In this document: one piece after another, positions 26,666 to 35,971 of the stretch
Layout: every line of letters starts with the position of its first letter
How positions within the stretch are numbered: the stretch's first letter is position 1
NCBI GenBank assembly: GCA_947632535.1
Contig: CANRPR010000011.1
Location: forward strand, 1-44,074
Reading direction: 5' to 3'
Length of the DNA: 44,074 nucleotides
Source of the DNA: an uncultured Clostridia bacterium
GTDB lineage: Bacteria; Bacillota; Clostridia; TANB77; CAG-508
Notes under the pieces: model-generated
Seen by the model: the letters and a program-made list of their open reading frames with translations, nothing else
What the model was told of the DNA's origin: nothing
The model's database searches: none
Position numbers and translations under genes: made by a program

Positions 26666-27257
26666 TATTCAAGATATGATAGATGTTAATACAATTATAG
26701 GAGAGCCAATTGAGACAAATAATAATGTTGTAATTATTCCTATATCAAAAGTAAGCTTTGGATTTGCAGCAGGAGGAAGTGAGTTTAAAGGTGAGACAAT
26801 AGACGAATACACAAAAAGAGAACAAGAAGAAGAAATACAATATAAATTACCTTTCGGAGGTGGTAGTGGTGCAGGAGTAAATATTAATCCAATGGCATTC
26901 TTAGTGATTCAAGCAAATAATGTAAAATTGCTACCTATAAATCATTCATCAGCAATAGACAAGCTATTAGACTATATGCCAGATTTAGTTGATAAAGCCA
27001 ATTCTTTAATGTGCAAGGCAATGCAGAACAAAAAAGAAGAAAAAGTTAAAGAAAAATCCGAGTCAAAGGCTAATAGCACAAATGCAAAAAATAATACTAC
27101 CCAAGAAAATATAACAACCAAAACAAGACCAAGAAGAAATAGAGAACCACGCCAACACAATAATATAACATATGAATTTGAATATAATCCAGTAGAAAAT
27201 GACATGGAAGATATTGAGTATGACAATTTTGAAAACAAACAAGATTATGACGACTAA
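26619..27257 (+). CDS. ytfJ: Sporulation protein GerW/YtfJ family
   Basis: A 212-residue protein. The first 130 residues are the GerW domain: IEGLMITAMNSIQDMIDVNT, then IIGEPIETNNNVVIIPISKV and SFGFAAGGSEF, GGGSGAGVNINPMAFLVI. The last 80 residues are a low-complexity charged tail rich in Lys, Glu, Asn and Arg that is not part of the family core. YtfJ/GerW is found in spores and needed for normal germination in Bacillus. It overlaps the DUF2953 gene and is followed by a convergent terminator. Confidence 0.93.
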   Translation: MNEHPIEGLMITAMNSIQDMIDVNTIIGEPIETNNNVVIIPISKVSFGFAAGGSEFKGETIDEYTKREQEEEIQYKLPFGGGSGAGVNINPMAFLVIQANNVKLLPINHSSAIDKLLDYMPDLVDKANSLMCKAMQNKKEEKVKEKSESKANSTNAKNNTTQENITTKTRPRRNREPRQHNNITYEFEYNPVENDMEDIEYDNFENKQDYDD

Positions 27258-27305
27258 AAAAGAAGAATGTTTTAGAATAAAAACTAGAACATTCTTCCTT
27301 TTTTA
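27256..27305. terminator. Bidirectional terminator between ytfJ and the rluA-family gene
   Basis: GAAGAATGTTTTAG (27262-27275) pairs with CTAGAACATTCTTC (27284-27297), flanked by an A-run on the left and a T-run on the right. It serves both converging genes. Confidence 0.85.
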
Positions 27306-28148
27306 AAATTTATAGTCAATTTCGAATTGCTTATTATTCAGATAATTCAAAATACCTGCATCAGTTGTAAACTTAAATTGAACCAAATAAGCACAAAGTT
27401 TTTGAAATTTTGCATGATATTTTTTATTTATTTCATTAAAACCATATTTTCCATCACCAATAATAGGGCAACCAATGTGAGCCAAATGAGCTCGAATTTG
27501 ATGCGTTCTGCCAGTATGTAAAGTTATATCCAATAGAGATGCATTATTATCATATTTTAAAACTCTATAACTTGTTACAATTTTTTGATAGCCCTTTCTA
27601 GGCTCGTCAATAACATACACTTGAGACTTTTTGGCATCTTTAAATAAATAGGCAGTAAGAGTATCTGAAACTTTAGGCAATTTTCCGTATACAAGACAAG
27701 CATAATGTTTAACAATCTCTCTATTTTTAAATTTCTCAAACAAAATACTTAAAGCAATAGAATTTTTTGCAAAAATCACAAGACCAGCAGTATTTCTGTC
27801 CAATCTATGACAAGGTTCGCAATAAGAATAAGTTTTTAGTAAATCTTGCTTTAAATCACTCGTTACCTCTATTCCGGTAGGCTTATTAATAATTAAAATA
27901 TTATCATCCTCATACACTTTTGAATAATTAATGCTATTGCCAAACAATAACTCGTCAGCAATATATATAGACACTTCGTCATTACAGCACAAAGTCACAT
28001 TACTATTTACTCTTTGCCCATTAATGCGAATATCCTTTTTGCGTAATGCCTTATAAACAGTGTTAATATTAAGCCCAGAAAAAGAATCTAAAAGAAGATT
28101 ATTTAATTTTTTTCCATCATATTTTTTATTTACAATTAAAGTTTTCAT
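27303..28148 (-). CDS. RluA-family rRNA/tRNA pseudouridine synthase
   Basis: A 281-residue protein with an N-terminal S4-like domain (LRKKDIRINGQRVNSNVTL) and the pseudouridine synthase core. The catalytic Asp is in CEPCHRLDRNTAGLVIFAK; TGRTHQIRAHLAHIGCPI and GDGKYG are the other signature motifs. It converts uridine to pseudouridine in rRNA or tRNA; the exact site is unknown. I chose the ATG whose complement is at 28146-28148. A start 16 codons upstream (28196) adds a hydrophobic stretch and would lie upstream of the apparent promoter. No ribosome site precedes 28148, and the -10 box is six bases away, suggesting a leaderless mRNA. Confidence 0.92.
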   Translation of the reverse strand: MKTLIVNKKYDGKKLNNLLLDSFSGLNINTVYKALRKKDIRINGQRVNSNVTLCCNDEVSIYIADELLFGNSINYSKVYEDDNILIINKPTGIEVTSDLKQDLLKTYSYCEPCHRLDRNTAGLVIFAKNSIALSILFEKFKNREIVKHYACLVYGKLPKVSDTLTAYLFKDAKKSQVYVIDEPRKGYQKIVTSYRVLKYDNNASLLDITLHTGRTHQIRAHLAHIGCPIIGDGKYGFNEINKKYHAKFQKLCAYLVQFKFTTDAGILNYLNNKQFEIDYKF

Positions 28149-28154
28149 AAATAT

Positions 28155-28183
28155 ATTATATAAAATAAAAAATAGGTTTGCAA
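28155..28183 (-). promoter_or_regulatory. Promoter of the rluA-family gene (leaderless arrangement)
   Basis: On the minus strand TTGCAA (28183-28178), 17-base spacer, perfect TATAAT (28160-28155), then six bases to the ATG. A start of transcription at the usual distance would coincide with the A of the start codon. Confidence 0.55.
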
Positions 28184-28270
28184 TAACATTAGGCATATTC
28201 TTGCTTTTTTTGTAAGCTTATAGTAGAATTTAAAATATGAACTATAGAATATAAGCTATAAAATTAGAGA

Positions 28271-28331
28271 AGCGTCCCTAATTGGACAAAATGTCCAAAA
28301 AAGAACCGTCCCCATTTGGACATTGGGCACG
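28271..28331. repeat. Palindromic intergenic element upstream of priA
   Basis: TTGGACA-aaa-TGTCCAA (28282-28298) is a perfect seven-pair hairpin. ATGTCCAAA (28291-28299) can instead pair with TTTGGACAT (28315-28323), so two structures compete. GCGTCCCT and CCGTCCCC form a near direct repeat around it. The stretch is GC-richer than its surroundings, and 28291-28308 matches an element after proS. It may be a mobile-type REP or MITE-like repeat or a structured leader. Confidence 0.5.
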
Positions 28332-28347
28332 AAAAAAAGGAGAAAAT

Positions 28348-30606
28348 ATGGTAGTAGAAGTTGTTATTAATAGTATAGCAAAGAGTTTGAATAGAATATT
28401 TGATTACCATGTACCAAATAGTATGGAAAGTGATATTAAAGTGGGAAGCAGAGTGCTACTTCCTTTTGGGTTTGCAAAGTTACCCGAGGAGGGGTTTGTG
28501 ATTGGAATAAAGGATTCTTCTGAATATATGGATAAGCTAAAGGATGTTATTGAGGTTGAGGATTCTGAAGGGATTAGTGATAAGAATATTGAACTTGCAA
28601 AGTGGATGTCTAAAAGATATTTTTGCAATATTTCGGATTGTATAAAAATGATGTTGCCACCAGGAACTGCTACAAAGAAAATAGAAAATAGGGTAACGGA
28701 AAAAACTTTGAACTTTGTTTATTTAAAAAAAGATGAAGAGGAAATTATTGGAGAAATTGAGGATGGAAAAAAGATAAAGTCTGAAAAGCAAATTCGAGCT
28801 TTAAGGTTTTTGATTGATAATGCAGGTACAGATGTTTTAACAACAGATTTACAAATGTTTGCTGATGTTTCTAGAGCTGTAATTAATACCCTTGTGAAAA
28901 ATGGATATATTGAAATAGTAGAAAAGCAAGTGGATAGGAATTCATTTGTTAACAGAAATGTTACTAAGGATGCAGAATTAGTTTTTACGGATGAACAACA
29001 GAATGCTTTTGATAGAATTAATAAAACTATTAAAGAAAATAAATTTGGTGAATTTTTATTATATGGTATAACTGGTTCTGGTAAAACAGAGGTGTATTTG
29101 CAATTAATAAAAGAAATAATAAGTAAAAATAAATCAGCTATAATGTTAGTTCCTGAAATTTCTCTAACACCTCAAATGATAAATAGATTTATTGCAAGAT
29201 TTGGCGAAGAAAAAATTGCAGTTTTGCATAGTAAGCTATCTGTTGGAGAGCGTTTTGACCAATGGAATAGAATAAAAAATAATCAGGCACAAATTATTAT
29301 AGGAGCAAGGTCAGCTATTTTTGCACCTGTTCAAAATTTAGGACTAATTATTATGGACGAAGAACATGATGCATCATACAAATCAGAGATGCCACCAAGG
29401 TATCATGCAAGAGAAATTGCTGAATATCTAGCAAGGCAAGATAATATACCGTTAGTATATGGAAGTGCAACTCCAGACATAACTACTTTTTACAAGGCAC
29501 AAAATAAAGAAATAGAATTACTAACTTTAACTAAAAGAGCTAATAATTCAAAACTACCAGAGGTAAAAGTAGTAGATTTAAAAGAAGAACTTGCAAAAGG
29601 TAATAAAACTATGTTTAGCTTAGAATTATACAATGAAATGAAGAAAAATATTGAACAAAATAATCAAACCATTTTATTTCTAAATAGACGAGGCTACTCT
29701 ACTTTTATTATGTGTAGGGAGTGTGGTTATACTGTAAAATGTAAGAACTGCAATATAGCATTAACATACCATGCAAGAGAAAATAAGCTAAAATGCCACT
29801 ATTGTGGCTACGAACAAGACAATATTACAGTTTGCCCAGAATGTGGAAGCAAAAAGGTAAAATATTTTGGTACAGGTACCCAAAAACTAGAAGAACAGGT
29901 AAAGCAAATATTTAAAAATGTTTCAACAATAAGGATGGATGTGGATACTGTTACCAAGAAAAATTCTCATGAAGAGATATTAACCAAATTTAAAGAAGAG
30001 AATATAAATATTTTAATAGGAACACAAATGGTGGTAAAAGGACATCATTTTCCAAAAGTAACTTTGGTAGGTGTTGTTGCGGCAGACGGTAGCTTAAATA
30101 TAGATGATTATAGAGCAAGTGAAAGAACTTTCCAACTACTTACACAAGTTGCAGGAAGGGCAGGAAGGGAAAAGTTACCCGGGAAAGTAATAATACAGAC
30201 ATACAATCCAGATCATTTTAGTATTGAATGTGCACAAGAACAAAATTATGATAAATTTTATAAAACAGAGCTTATTCTAAGAAAACAATTGAACTATCCG
30301 CCGTTTTGCGATATAATACTAATTGGTATTAGTTCAGATAATGAAAAAATGGTGCAAAATGTTGCAAATAAGATGTATGAATTATTAAAAAACAACTTGA
30401 AAACAGTAGAAAATATTAATATATATACACCTATGCCAGCACCAATTGACAAAATAAAAAATAGATACCGCTGGAGAATTATTTTGAAAGGAAATTTCAA
30501 CAATAATGTAATAGATGGAATAAACATGACTTTGGAAGAAATATACAACAATAAATTGGGAAATACAAGAATAGTTGTGGATGTAAATCCTATGAATATG
30601 GCGTAA
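28348..30606 (+). CDS. priA: Primosomal replication restart helicase PriA
   Basis: A 752-residue superfamily 2 helicase. The N-terminal DNA-binding domain starts VVEVVINSIAKSLNRIFDYH. Walker A is in YGITGSGKTEVYLQLIKE, motif II is IMDEEHD, and motif III resembles GSATPDITTF. A zinc-binding region has paired cysteines in CRECGYTVKCKNC, CHYCG and CPECGS. Motifs V-VI include GTQMVVKGHHFPKVTLVG and VAGRAGRE. It reloads the replisome at stalled forks. I chose the ATG at 28348 after AAAAGGAG; the 22 codons upstream read through a palindromic element. def and fmt follow, the usual order. Confidence 0.97.
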   Translation: MVVEVVINSIAKSLNRIFDYHVPNSMESDIKVGSRVLLPFGFAKLPEEGFVIGIKDSSEYMDKLKDVIEVEDSEGISDKNIELAKWMSKRYFCNISDCIKMMLPPGTATKKIENRVTEKTLNFVYLKKDEEEIIGEIEDGKKIKSEKQIRALRFLIDNAGTDVLTTDLQMFADVSRAVINTLVKNGYIEIVEKQVDRNSFVNRNVTKDAELVFTDEQQNAFDRINKTIKENKFGEFLLYGITGSGKTEVYLQLIKEIISKNKSAIMLVPEISLTPQMINRFIARFGEEKIAVLHSKLSVGERFDQWNRIKNNQAQIIIGARSAIFAPVQNLGLIIMDEEHDASYKSEMPPRYHAREIAEYLARQDNIPLVYGSATPDITTFYKAQNKEIELLTLTKRANNSKLPEVKVVDLKEELAKGNKTMFSLELYNEMKKNIEQNNQTILFLNRRGYSTFIMCRECGYTVKCKNCNIALTYHARENKLKCHYCGYEQDNITVCPECGSKKVKYFGTGTQKLEEQVKQIFKNVSTIRMDVDTVTKKNSHEEILTKFKEENINILIGTQMVVKGHHFPKVTLVGVVAADGSLNIDDYRASERTFQLLTQVAGRAGREKLPGKVIIQTYNPDHFSIECAQEQNYDKFYKTELILRKQLNYPPFCDIILIGISSDNEKMVQNVANKMYELLKNNLKTVENINIYTPMPAPIDKIKNRYRWRIILKGNFNNNVIDGINMTLEEIYNNKLGNTRIVVDVNPMNMA

Positions 30607-30627
30607 AAAAGAAATGGGGGAAGAAAT

Positions 30628-31116
30628 ATGGCAATAAGAAATATAAGACAAGAAGGAGACGAAATATTAAAAAAAGTATCTAGAGAAGTTGATGTAGTAG
30701 ATGACAAAATAAAAGAATTAATAAAAGATATGTTAGAAACAATGCATCAGCAAAATGGAGTTGGACTAGCAGCAGTTCAAGTAGGAATTTTAAAGAGAAT
30801 TATTGTAATAGATTTATATGACGATAATCCTCCAATAGTATTAATTAATCCTGTTATAATAGAGCAAAAAGGGGAACAGACTGTAGAAGAGGGTTGCTTG
30901 AGTTTCCCAAATAAATATGCACAAGTAGTAAGACCAAAAGAAATACAAGTAGAAGGATTAAATGAAAACGGAAAAAAGGTTAAGATTAAGGGGAAAGATT
31001 TATTAGCACAAGCTTTAGCTCATGAAATAGACCACTTAAATGGACATGTTTTCGTTGAAATTATGATTCCGGGAACATTAGAATATGTAACTCCAGAGGA
31101 AGAAACAAAAAAATAA
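30628..31116 (+). CDS. def: Peptide deformylase
   Basis: A 162-residue metalloenzyme that removes the formyl group from new proteins. Motif 1 is GVGLAAVQVG, with Val where Pro is usual; motif 2 is EGCLSFPN with the metal-binding Cys; motif 3 is HEIDHLNG with two metal-binding His and the catalytic Glu. The start follows a G-rich ribosome site (TGGGGGAAG). It lies between priA and fmt in the conserved order. The motif 1 change is within the variation seen in functional enzymes. Confidence 0.97.
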   Translation: MAIRNIRQEGDEILKKVSREVDVVDDKIKELIKDMLETMHQQNGVGLAAVQVGILKRIIVIDLYDDNPPIVLINPVIIEQKGEQTVEEGCLSFPNKYAQVVRPKEIQVEGLNENGKKVKIKGKDLLAQALAHEIDHLNGHVFVEIMIPGTLEYVTPEEETKK

Positions 31117-31156
31117 GTTATATATAGTCATGCTTATATGGAAAGAAGGAATAAGT

Positions 31157-32104
31157 TTGAAAATATTATTTATGGGAACACCAGACTTTGCAGAAATCTC
31201 ATTAGAAGAATTGTATAATGCTGGATATGATATAGTAGGGGTTGTAACAAATCCAGATAAACCAAAAGGCAGAGGAATGAAAATGTTATATACACCAGTA
31301 AAAGAATATGCATTGTCAAAAGACTTAATAGTAATGCAACCAGAAAAGGTAAAGGATAATCCGGATTTTTTTAAACAGGTACAAAAGTTAGCACCTGACT
31401 TAATTTGCGTTGTAGCATATGGAAAAATTTTACCTAAAGAGATTCTAGACATTCCACACTTAGGTTGTATAAATTTACATGGATCACTGCTTCCAGAATA
31501 TAGAGGAGCAGCACCAATTCAATGGGCTGTTTTAAATGATGATGCAAAAACAGGAGTTACGACTATATATATGAATGAAAAAATGGATGCAGGAGATATA
31601 ATTTTGCAAGAAGAAGTAATGATTGATGAAAATGAAACAACTGGGGAGTTGTGGGATAAACTAGCTAAAAAAGGTGCAAAACTATTAAAAAGAACAGTTG
31701 AACAAATAGAAATTGGAAAAGCACCAAGATGCAAGCAACCAGATAATTATACTTTAGCTCCAATGCTAGATAAAGAAATGTCTAAGATAAATTGGATGGA
31801 AATGACAAGTAGCAAAATAAAAAACTTAGTACGAGGTTTAAATCCAATTATGGGAGCTTATGCTATATATTCTGAGAAAAAAATAAAACTTTGGAAAGTA
31901 GAAATTGTAACTAATGAAGGAATTAAGCAAAATTCTGCAGCAGCGGGTACGGTTTTGTGTGCCAATGATAAAGAAGGATTATATATAAAAACAATAGATG
32001 GAGTAATTAAAGTGCTAGAAATACAAGGGGAAAACAGTAAAAAAATGCCTATATCAGACTTTTTAAGAGGAAACAAAGTTCAAGTGGGCAGTAAGTTTGA
32101 ATAA
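31157..32104 (+). CDS. fmt: Methionyl-tRNA formyltransferase
   Basis: A 315-residue enzyme that formylates initiator Met-tRNA. The N-terminal domain begins LKILFMGTPDFAEISLEEL; CVVAYGKILPKEIL and INLHGSLLPEYRGAAPIQWA hold the catalytic Asn/His region, and GVTTIYMNEKMDAGDI follows. The C-terminal OB-like domain includes KIKNLVRGLNPIMGAY. I chose the TTG at 31157 with AGAAGGA upstream; an ATG at 31130 puts nine unrelated residues in front. It pairs functionally with def just upstream. Confidence 0.97.
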   Translation: MKILFMGTPDFAEISLEELYNAGYDIVGVVTNPDKPKGRGMKMLYTPVKEYALSKDLIVMQPEKVKDNPDFFKQVQKLAPDLICVVAYGKILPKEILDIPHLGCINLHGSLLPEYRGAAPIQWAVLNDDAKTGVTTIYMNEKMDAGDIILQEEVMIDENETTGELWDKLAKKGAKLLKRTVEQIEIGKAPRCKQPDNYTLAPMLDKEMSKINWMEMTSSKIKNLVRGLNPIMGAYAIYSEKKIKLWKVEIVTNEGIKQNSAAAGTVLCANDKEGLYIKTIDGVIKVLEIQGENSKKMPISDFLRGNKVQVGSKFE

Positions 32105-32130
32105 GATAAAAATAGAAAGGAAAAAGACAA

Positions 32131-33876
32131 ATGAAAAAAGTATTATTAGATGCAATAAAGAAATATAAAATACAAATAATATTGCATGCCATATTTATAG
32201 GAATTCATATTTATATATTAACAATTCCACCAAAACTTATAGGAAATATGATAGATTTACTATATAATTTAGAGGAAAACAAACAAGCTATTCTAAATAT
32301 TACCTATCAACTTTTAGGAATATGTATACTTTTCTTTGTAGTTAGGTTTTCATGGAAGAGTTTGGAAAATTATGTAGTGCGTGGAACTGAAAAAGATATA
32401 AATATAAAATTATTTCAAAGATTTTTAAAACTAAAATTACAAAACATACAAAATATAAAAAATGGAGAAATTATGTCATATTTTGTAAAAGATGTAAATG
32501 AGATAAGAGCGGCAATTTATAGAATTATGACATATGGTAGTAGAATTATATTTACATTTATTATTGCAATATATCAAATGGCAAGTGGTGTAAACATTAA
32601 TTTAACAATAGCAGTAATGCTTCCAATTATTGTGGCAACATATCTTGTTATAAAAATAAAGAAATATGTTGAAACAAGCTTCAAAAAATCTCAAGATAAG
32701 TTCACAGAATTATCAGAATATATACAAGAAAGTACAGATAGTATTAGAACAACAAAAGCTTATGCATGCGAAGGGGAACAACTAAAAGAATTTATTAGAA
32801 AAAATAGAATAGTGCGTCAATCAAATAATGCAGTGGATGTATTTTCAAACTTATTATCTACATGTACAAAAATGTGTTTTGGAATATGCTATTCTATATC
32901 ATTAATATATGGTTCAAAATTAGTGTTAGATGGAAAAATTACAATAGGTGAATTAGTGGCTTTTAATGGATATATAGGTTTATTCGTTAATCCGGTAAAT
33001 TGGATACCAGAACTAATTGCAAGGGTAAAAAGAATGCAAATTTCATACAAAAGATTGGATGCAATTTTCGATTTAGAAGTAGAAAAAATAAATGTAAAAG
33101 AACATATAAAGAGTGATAACTTAAATGGAAGTATAGAAATAAGGAACTTGACTTTTAGCTATCCGGGAAGTATAGATACAGCATTAGAAGATATTAATAT
33201 AGAAATCAAAGTTGGACAAACTCTGGGAATAATAGGAACAATAGGAAGTGGAAAAACAACTTTAATGAATTTATTAACAAGACTATATACAGTGCCATAT
33301 GGAAAAATATTAATTGATGGAAAAGATATAAATGAAATACCAATAGAGGTGTTAAGAAATAATATATGCTATGTAACACAAGACAACTTTTTATTTTCAA
33401 CTACGTTAAGAGATAATATAAGTTTATTTAAAGAAGAATATGACGATAGCGAAATAAAAGAAAGTACTAGAAAAGCTGTAATATATGATGATATACAAAA
33501 TATGCCTAATGGATTACAAACTGTAATTGGTGAAGGGGGCGGAGATTTATCAGGCGGTCAAAAGCAAAGAGTAGCTATCTCAAGAGCGTTTTTAAAAAAT
33601 AGTAGAATCTTAATATTTGATGATACTTTCTCAGCTTTAGATAATAAGACGTCTGAGAAATTAATAGATAATATTAGAGAATTAACACAAGATAAAACTT
33701 GCATTATTATTTCAAATAAGGTATCAGATGTGAAGAATAGTGATAATATTATTGTTTTAGACGAATCAAGAATTGTAGAACAAGGAACACATGAAGAATT
33801 AATGGAGAAAAATGGAATATATTATGAATTTTTTGAGCAACAAGCTAGTAGAGAAGAAGAAAATATTTTAGCATAG
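32131..33876 (+). CDS. ABC half-transporter with degenerate catalytic site (subunit 1 of a heterodimeric exporter)
   Basis: A 581-residue half-transporter: six transmembrane helices (residues about 15-310) fused to an ATPase domain. Walker A is GTIGSGKTTLMNL, the signature is LSGGQKQRVAISRAF and Walker B is ILIFDDTFSALD. The residue after Walker B is Asp instead of the catalytic Glu, and the switch His is replaced by Asn (IISNKVSDV). This pattern marks the subunit that contributes the non-hydrolysing site in BmrCD/LmrCD/TM287-288 type exporters. The partner gene follows after 15 bp and has the complementary pattern. The cargo (drug, lipid or peptide) cannot be deduced. Confidence 0.92.
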   Translation: MKKVLLDAIKKYKIQIILHAIFIGIHIYILTIPPKLIGNMIDLLYNLEENKQAILNITYQLLGICILFFVVRFSWKSLENYVVRGTEKDINIKLFQRFLKLKLQNIQNIKNGEIMSYFVKDVNEIRAAIYRIMTYGSRIIFTFIIAIYQMASGVNINLTIAVMLPIIVATYLVIKIKKYVETSFKKSQDKFTELSEYIQESTDSIRTTKAYACEGEQLKEFIRKNRIVRQSNNAVDVFSNLLSTCTKMCFGICYSISLIYGSKLVLDGKITIGELVAFNGYIGLFVNPVNWIPELIARVKRMQISYKRLDAIFDLEVEKINVKEHIKSDNLNGSIEIRNLTFSYPGSIDTALEDINIEIKVGQTLGIIGTIGSGKTTLMNLLTRLYTVPYGKILIDGKDINEIPIEVLRNNICYVTQDNFLFSTTLRDNISLFKEEYDDSEIKESTRKAVIYDDIQNMPNGLQTVIGEGGGDLSGGQKQRVAISRAFLKNSRILIFDDTFSALDNKTSEKLIDNIRELTQDKTCIIISNKVSDVKNSDNIIVLDESRIVEQGTHEELMEKNGIYYEFFEQQASREEENILA

Positions 33877-33891
33877 ATAAGGAGAAAACTA

Positions 33892-35640
33892 ATGAGGAAT
33901 CAAACTATAAAACGAATTATAAAAATGTTAAAACCGCAATATAGGTCAATTATAATTATATCTATATTGGCAATTATAATTAATTTAGGAGAGATAGCTA
34001 AACCATATTTAGTAAAAATAGCGATAGACGATTACATAAGCTTAGGAGTATGGGAAAAAGGAGCAATATCAATAGGTATTATAGGTGCGATTTATATAGC
34101 AATTGCGATCATTGGTGAAATATTAAATTTTGTAACTACCACCGCAACAAGCATGATGGGAGAAAATGTTGTATACACACTTAGAAATAAGCTATACAAA
34201 TATGTTCAACACGCTAATATTCCATTCCATGATAAAACACCATCTGGTACATTATTTGTTAGGATAACTAGTGATGTAGAAGATATTACGACTTTTTTTA
34301 AAGATGTTGTTTCTACATTTGTGAAAGATGTTGTTATGATAGTTGCATTAGTAATTATGATGTTTACTTTAGATGTTAAGTTAGCAGGAATATGCTTTTT
34401 AATGTTGCCTGCTTTAGCGATAATATCAGCCATTATTACTAAAATTAGTAAAAAAGTAAGAGAATATTCAAAAAAAGTTAAAACTCAATTAAATATATTT
34501 TTAGCAGAATCAATTTATGGAGTTAAATTAATAAAAATATTCAATAGACAATATGAAAAAGAAAAGGAATGCAAAGAATTATCTATAAAGTTTTGGAAAT
34601 CTAGAAGACCAGTATCATATGTAGAAGCGGTGTTAGGAGCGATTTTATTCTTTTTTGAGAATCTAGGCGTTTCAATAATCATGTGGATATCAGTAAACAA
34701 ATTATTTGGAATAGATTTAGAGGTAGGAGTTATATATATTTTTGTGACATATATTAAGCAGATATTTGAACCTATCAATCGTATTATGGAAAACTTTGAA
34801 ACAATCCAAGAAGCTACGGTTTCAATTAATAAAATATATGATATATTGGATCATAAAGAATATTTAGAGGACTTTGAAAAAGGAATTGAGTTAGAGGAAG
34901 TAAAGGGAAAGATAGAATTTAAAAATGTATGGTTTGCATACGAAGGAGAAAATTGGATTTTAAAAGGTATTAGTTTTGTGGTAGAACCAGGACAGAGTAT
35001 AGCATTAGTTGGAAAAACAGGTTCTGGAAAAACAACAATTATAAATTTAATTAATAGATTTTATGATATTCAAAAGGGCGAGATTTTGCTAGATGGAATA
35101 AATATAAAGGATATAAACTTGCGTTCTCTTAGAAAAAGTATTGGTGTTATTTTACAAGATCCATTTATATTTGCTAGAAGTATTAAGGATAATATTCGAT
35201 TAAATGAAAATTTATCTGATGAAGCTATAATGGAAGCAGTAAGATTATCATCAGCAGAAGATTTTGTGAAAGCATTACCACATGGAATTGAAGAAATAGC
35301 AAGTGAAAGAGGCAACTCGTATTCAGCAGGAGAAAAGCAGTTGCTTGCATTTGCAAGAATATTTGCACATGAACCAAAAATTTTCGTATTAGATGAGGCA
35401 ACAGCTAATATAGACACAAAAACAGAAGCAGCCATTCAAAAGTCTATAGATAAAATTTCAAAAGAAAAAACTTCAATATTTATTGCACATAGACTATCCA
35501 CAATTATTGGCGTTGACAAAATAATAGTTCTATATAATGGAGAGATAATAGAGCAGGGAAGTCATAATGAGCTTGTAAACAAAACTGATGGATATTATAG
35601 TAAATTGTATAATTCATATTATAGTAATTTAGCAGAATAG
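33892..35640 (+). CDS. ABC half-transporter with canonical Walker B (subunit 2 of a heterodimeric exporter)
   Basis: A 582-residue half-transporter with six N-terminal transmembrane helices and a C-terminal ATPase. Walker A is GKTGSGKTTIINL, Walker B with catalytic Glu is FVLDEATANID, and the switch His is in IAHRLSTI. The signature is YSAGEKQLLAFAR, which departs from LSGGQ. Together with the preceding gene it gives one good ATP site (this Walker motif set with the partner's LSGGQ) and one degenerate site, as in asymmetric multidrug-type exporters. The start ATG follows AAGGAGA. A terminator follows. Confidence 0.93.
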   Translation: MRNQTIKRIIKMLKPQYRSIIIISILAIIINLGEIAKPYLVKIAIDDYISLGVWEKGAISIGIIGAIYIAIAIIGEILNFVTTTATSMMGENVVYTLRNKLYKYVQHANIPFHDKTPSGTLFVRITSDVEDITTFFKDVVSTFVKDVVMIVALVIMMFTLDVKLAGICFLMLPALAIISAIITKISKKVREYSKKVKTQLNIFLAESIYGVKLIKIFNRQYEKEKECKELSIKFWKSRRPVSYVEAVLGAILFFFENLGVSIIMWISVNKLFGIDLEVGVIYIFVTYIKQIFEPINRIMENFETIQEATVSINKIYDILDHKEYLEDFEKGIELEEVKGKIEFKNVWFAYEGENWILKGISFVVEPGQSIALVGKTGSGKTTIINLINRFYDIQKGEILLDGINIKDINLRSLRKSIGVILQDPFIFARSIKDNIRLNENLSDEAIMEAVRLSSAEDFVKALPHGIEEIASERGNSYSAGEKQLLAFARIFAHEPKIFVLDEATANIDTKTEAAIQKSIDKISKEKTSIFIAHRLSTIIGVDKIIVLYNGEIIEQGSHNELVNKTDGYYSKLYNSYYSNLAE

Positions 35641-35670
35641 CTGTTGACATAAAAACTAAAAATGATAAAA

Positions 35671-35707
35671 ATAAATAGCTTATATCTATATGATATAGGC
35701 TATTTTT
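35671..35707 (+). terminator. Terminator after the ABC exporter genes
   Basis: AAATAGCTTATATC (35673-35686) pairs with GATATAGGCTATTT (35692-35705), one G-U pair and a five-base loop, ending in TTTTT. The T-tail touches the CCA end of the opposite-strand tRNA-Asn, so the hairpin may also stop tRNA transcripts. Confidence 0.75.
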
Positions 35708-35782
35708 GGCTCCTCTTGTTGGACTCGAACCAACGACCTATCGGTTAACAGCCGAGCGCTCTACCAACTGAGCTAAAGAGGA
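35707..35782 (-). tRNA. tRNA-Asn (GTT anticodon), CCA encoded
   Basis: On the minus strand the 76-base sequence folds as a cloverleaf. The acceptor stem TCCTCTT pairs with AAGAGGA, and the discriminator G is followed by an encoded CCA. The D arm contains AGCTCAGTTGGTAGAGC, the anticodon loop reads CTGTTAA with GTT, and the T arm contains GGTTCGAGTCC. Confidence 0.96.
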
Positions 35783-35971
35783 ATATCTTTAACAAATGAT
35801 ATTGTATATTTGTTAATTTATTTTGTCAATACTATTTTAAAAAAATTTTAAAATTTTATACATAAATATATAAATAAAATAATAAAAAAACAAATAAATA
35901 TATTGTAAAATATATAGAAAAATGATAAGATGTAAACACAAATTACAAAACTAATGATAAGGAGTAAAAAC
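35783..35971. other. AT-rich intergenic stretch
   Basis: Apart from the tRNA-Asn promoter I see no gene here. It is a run of A- and T-rich sequence, and the last bases carry the AAGGAG ribosome site of the pilin-like gene. No clear promoter for that gene could be chosen among many TATAAT-like matches. Confidence 0.5.
35801..35829 (-). promoter_or_regulatory. Promoter of tRNA-Asn
   Basis: On the minus strand a perfect TTGACA (35829-35824), 17-base spacer, TACAAT (35806-35801), placed 18 bp upstream of the mature tRNA 5' end. Confidence 0.75.

Noticed and set aside
35643-35670. TTGACA followed by an AT-rich -10-like sequence just after the ABC exporter genes
   Set aside because: Any transcript would run straight into the terminator at 35671 and give only a few tens of bases; no small RNA structure is evident.
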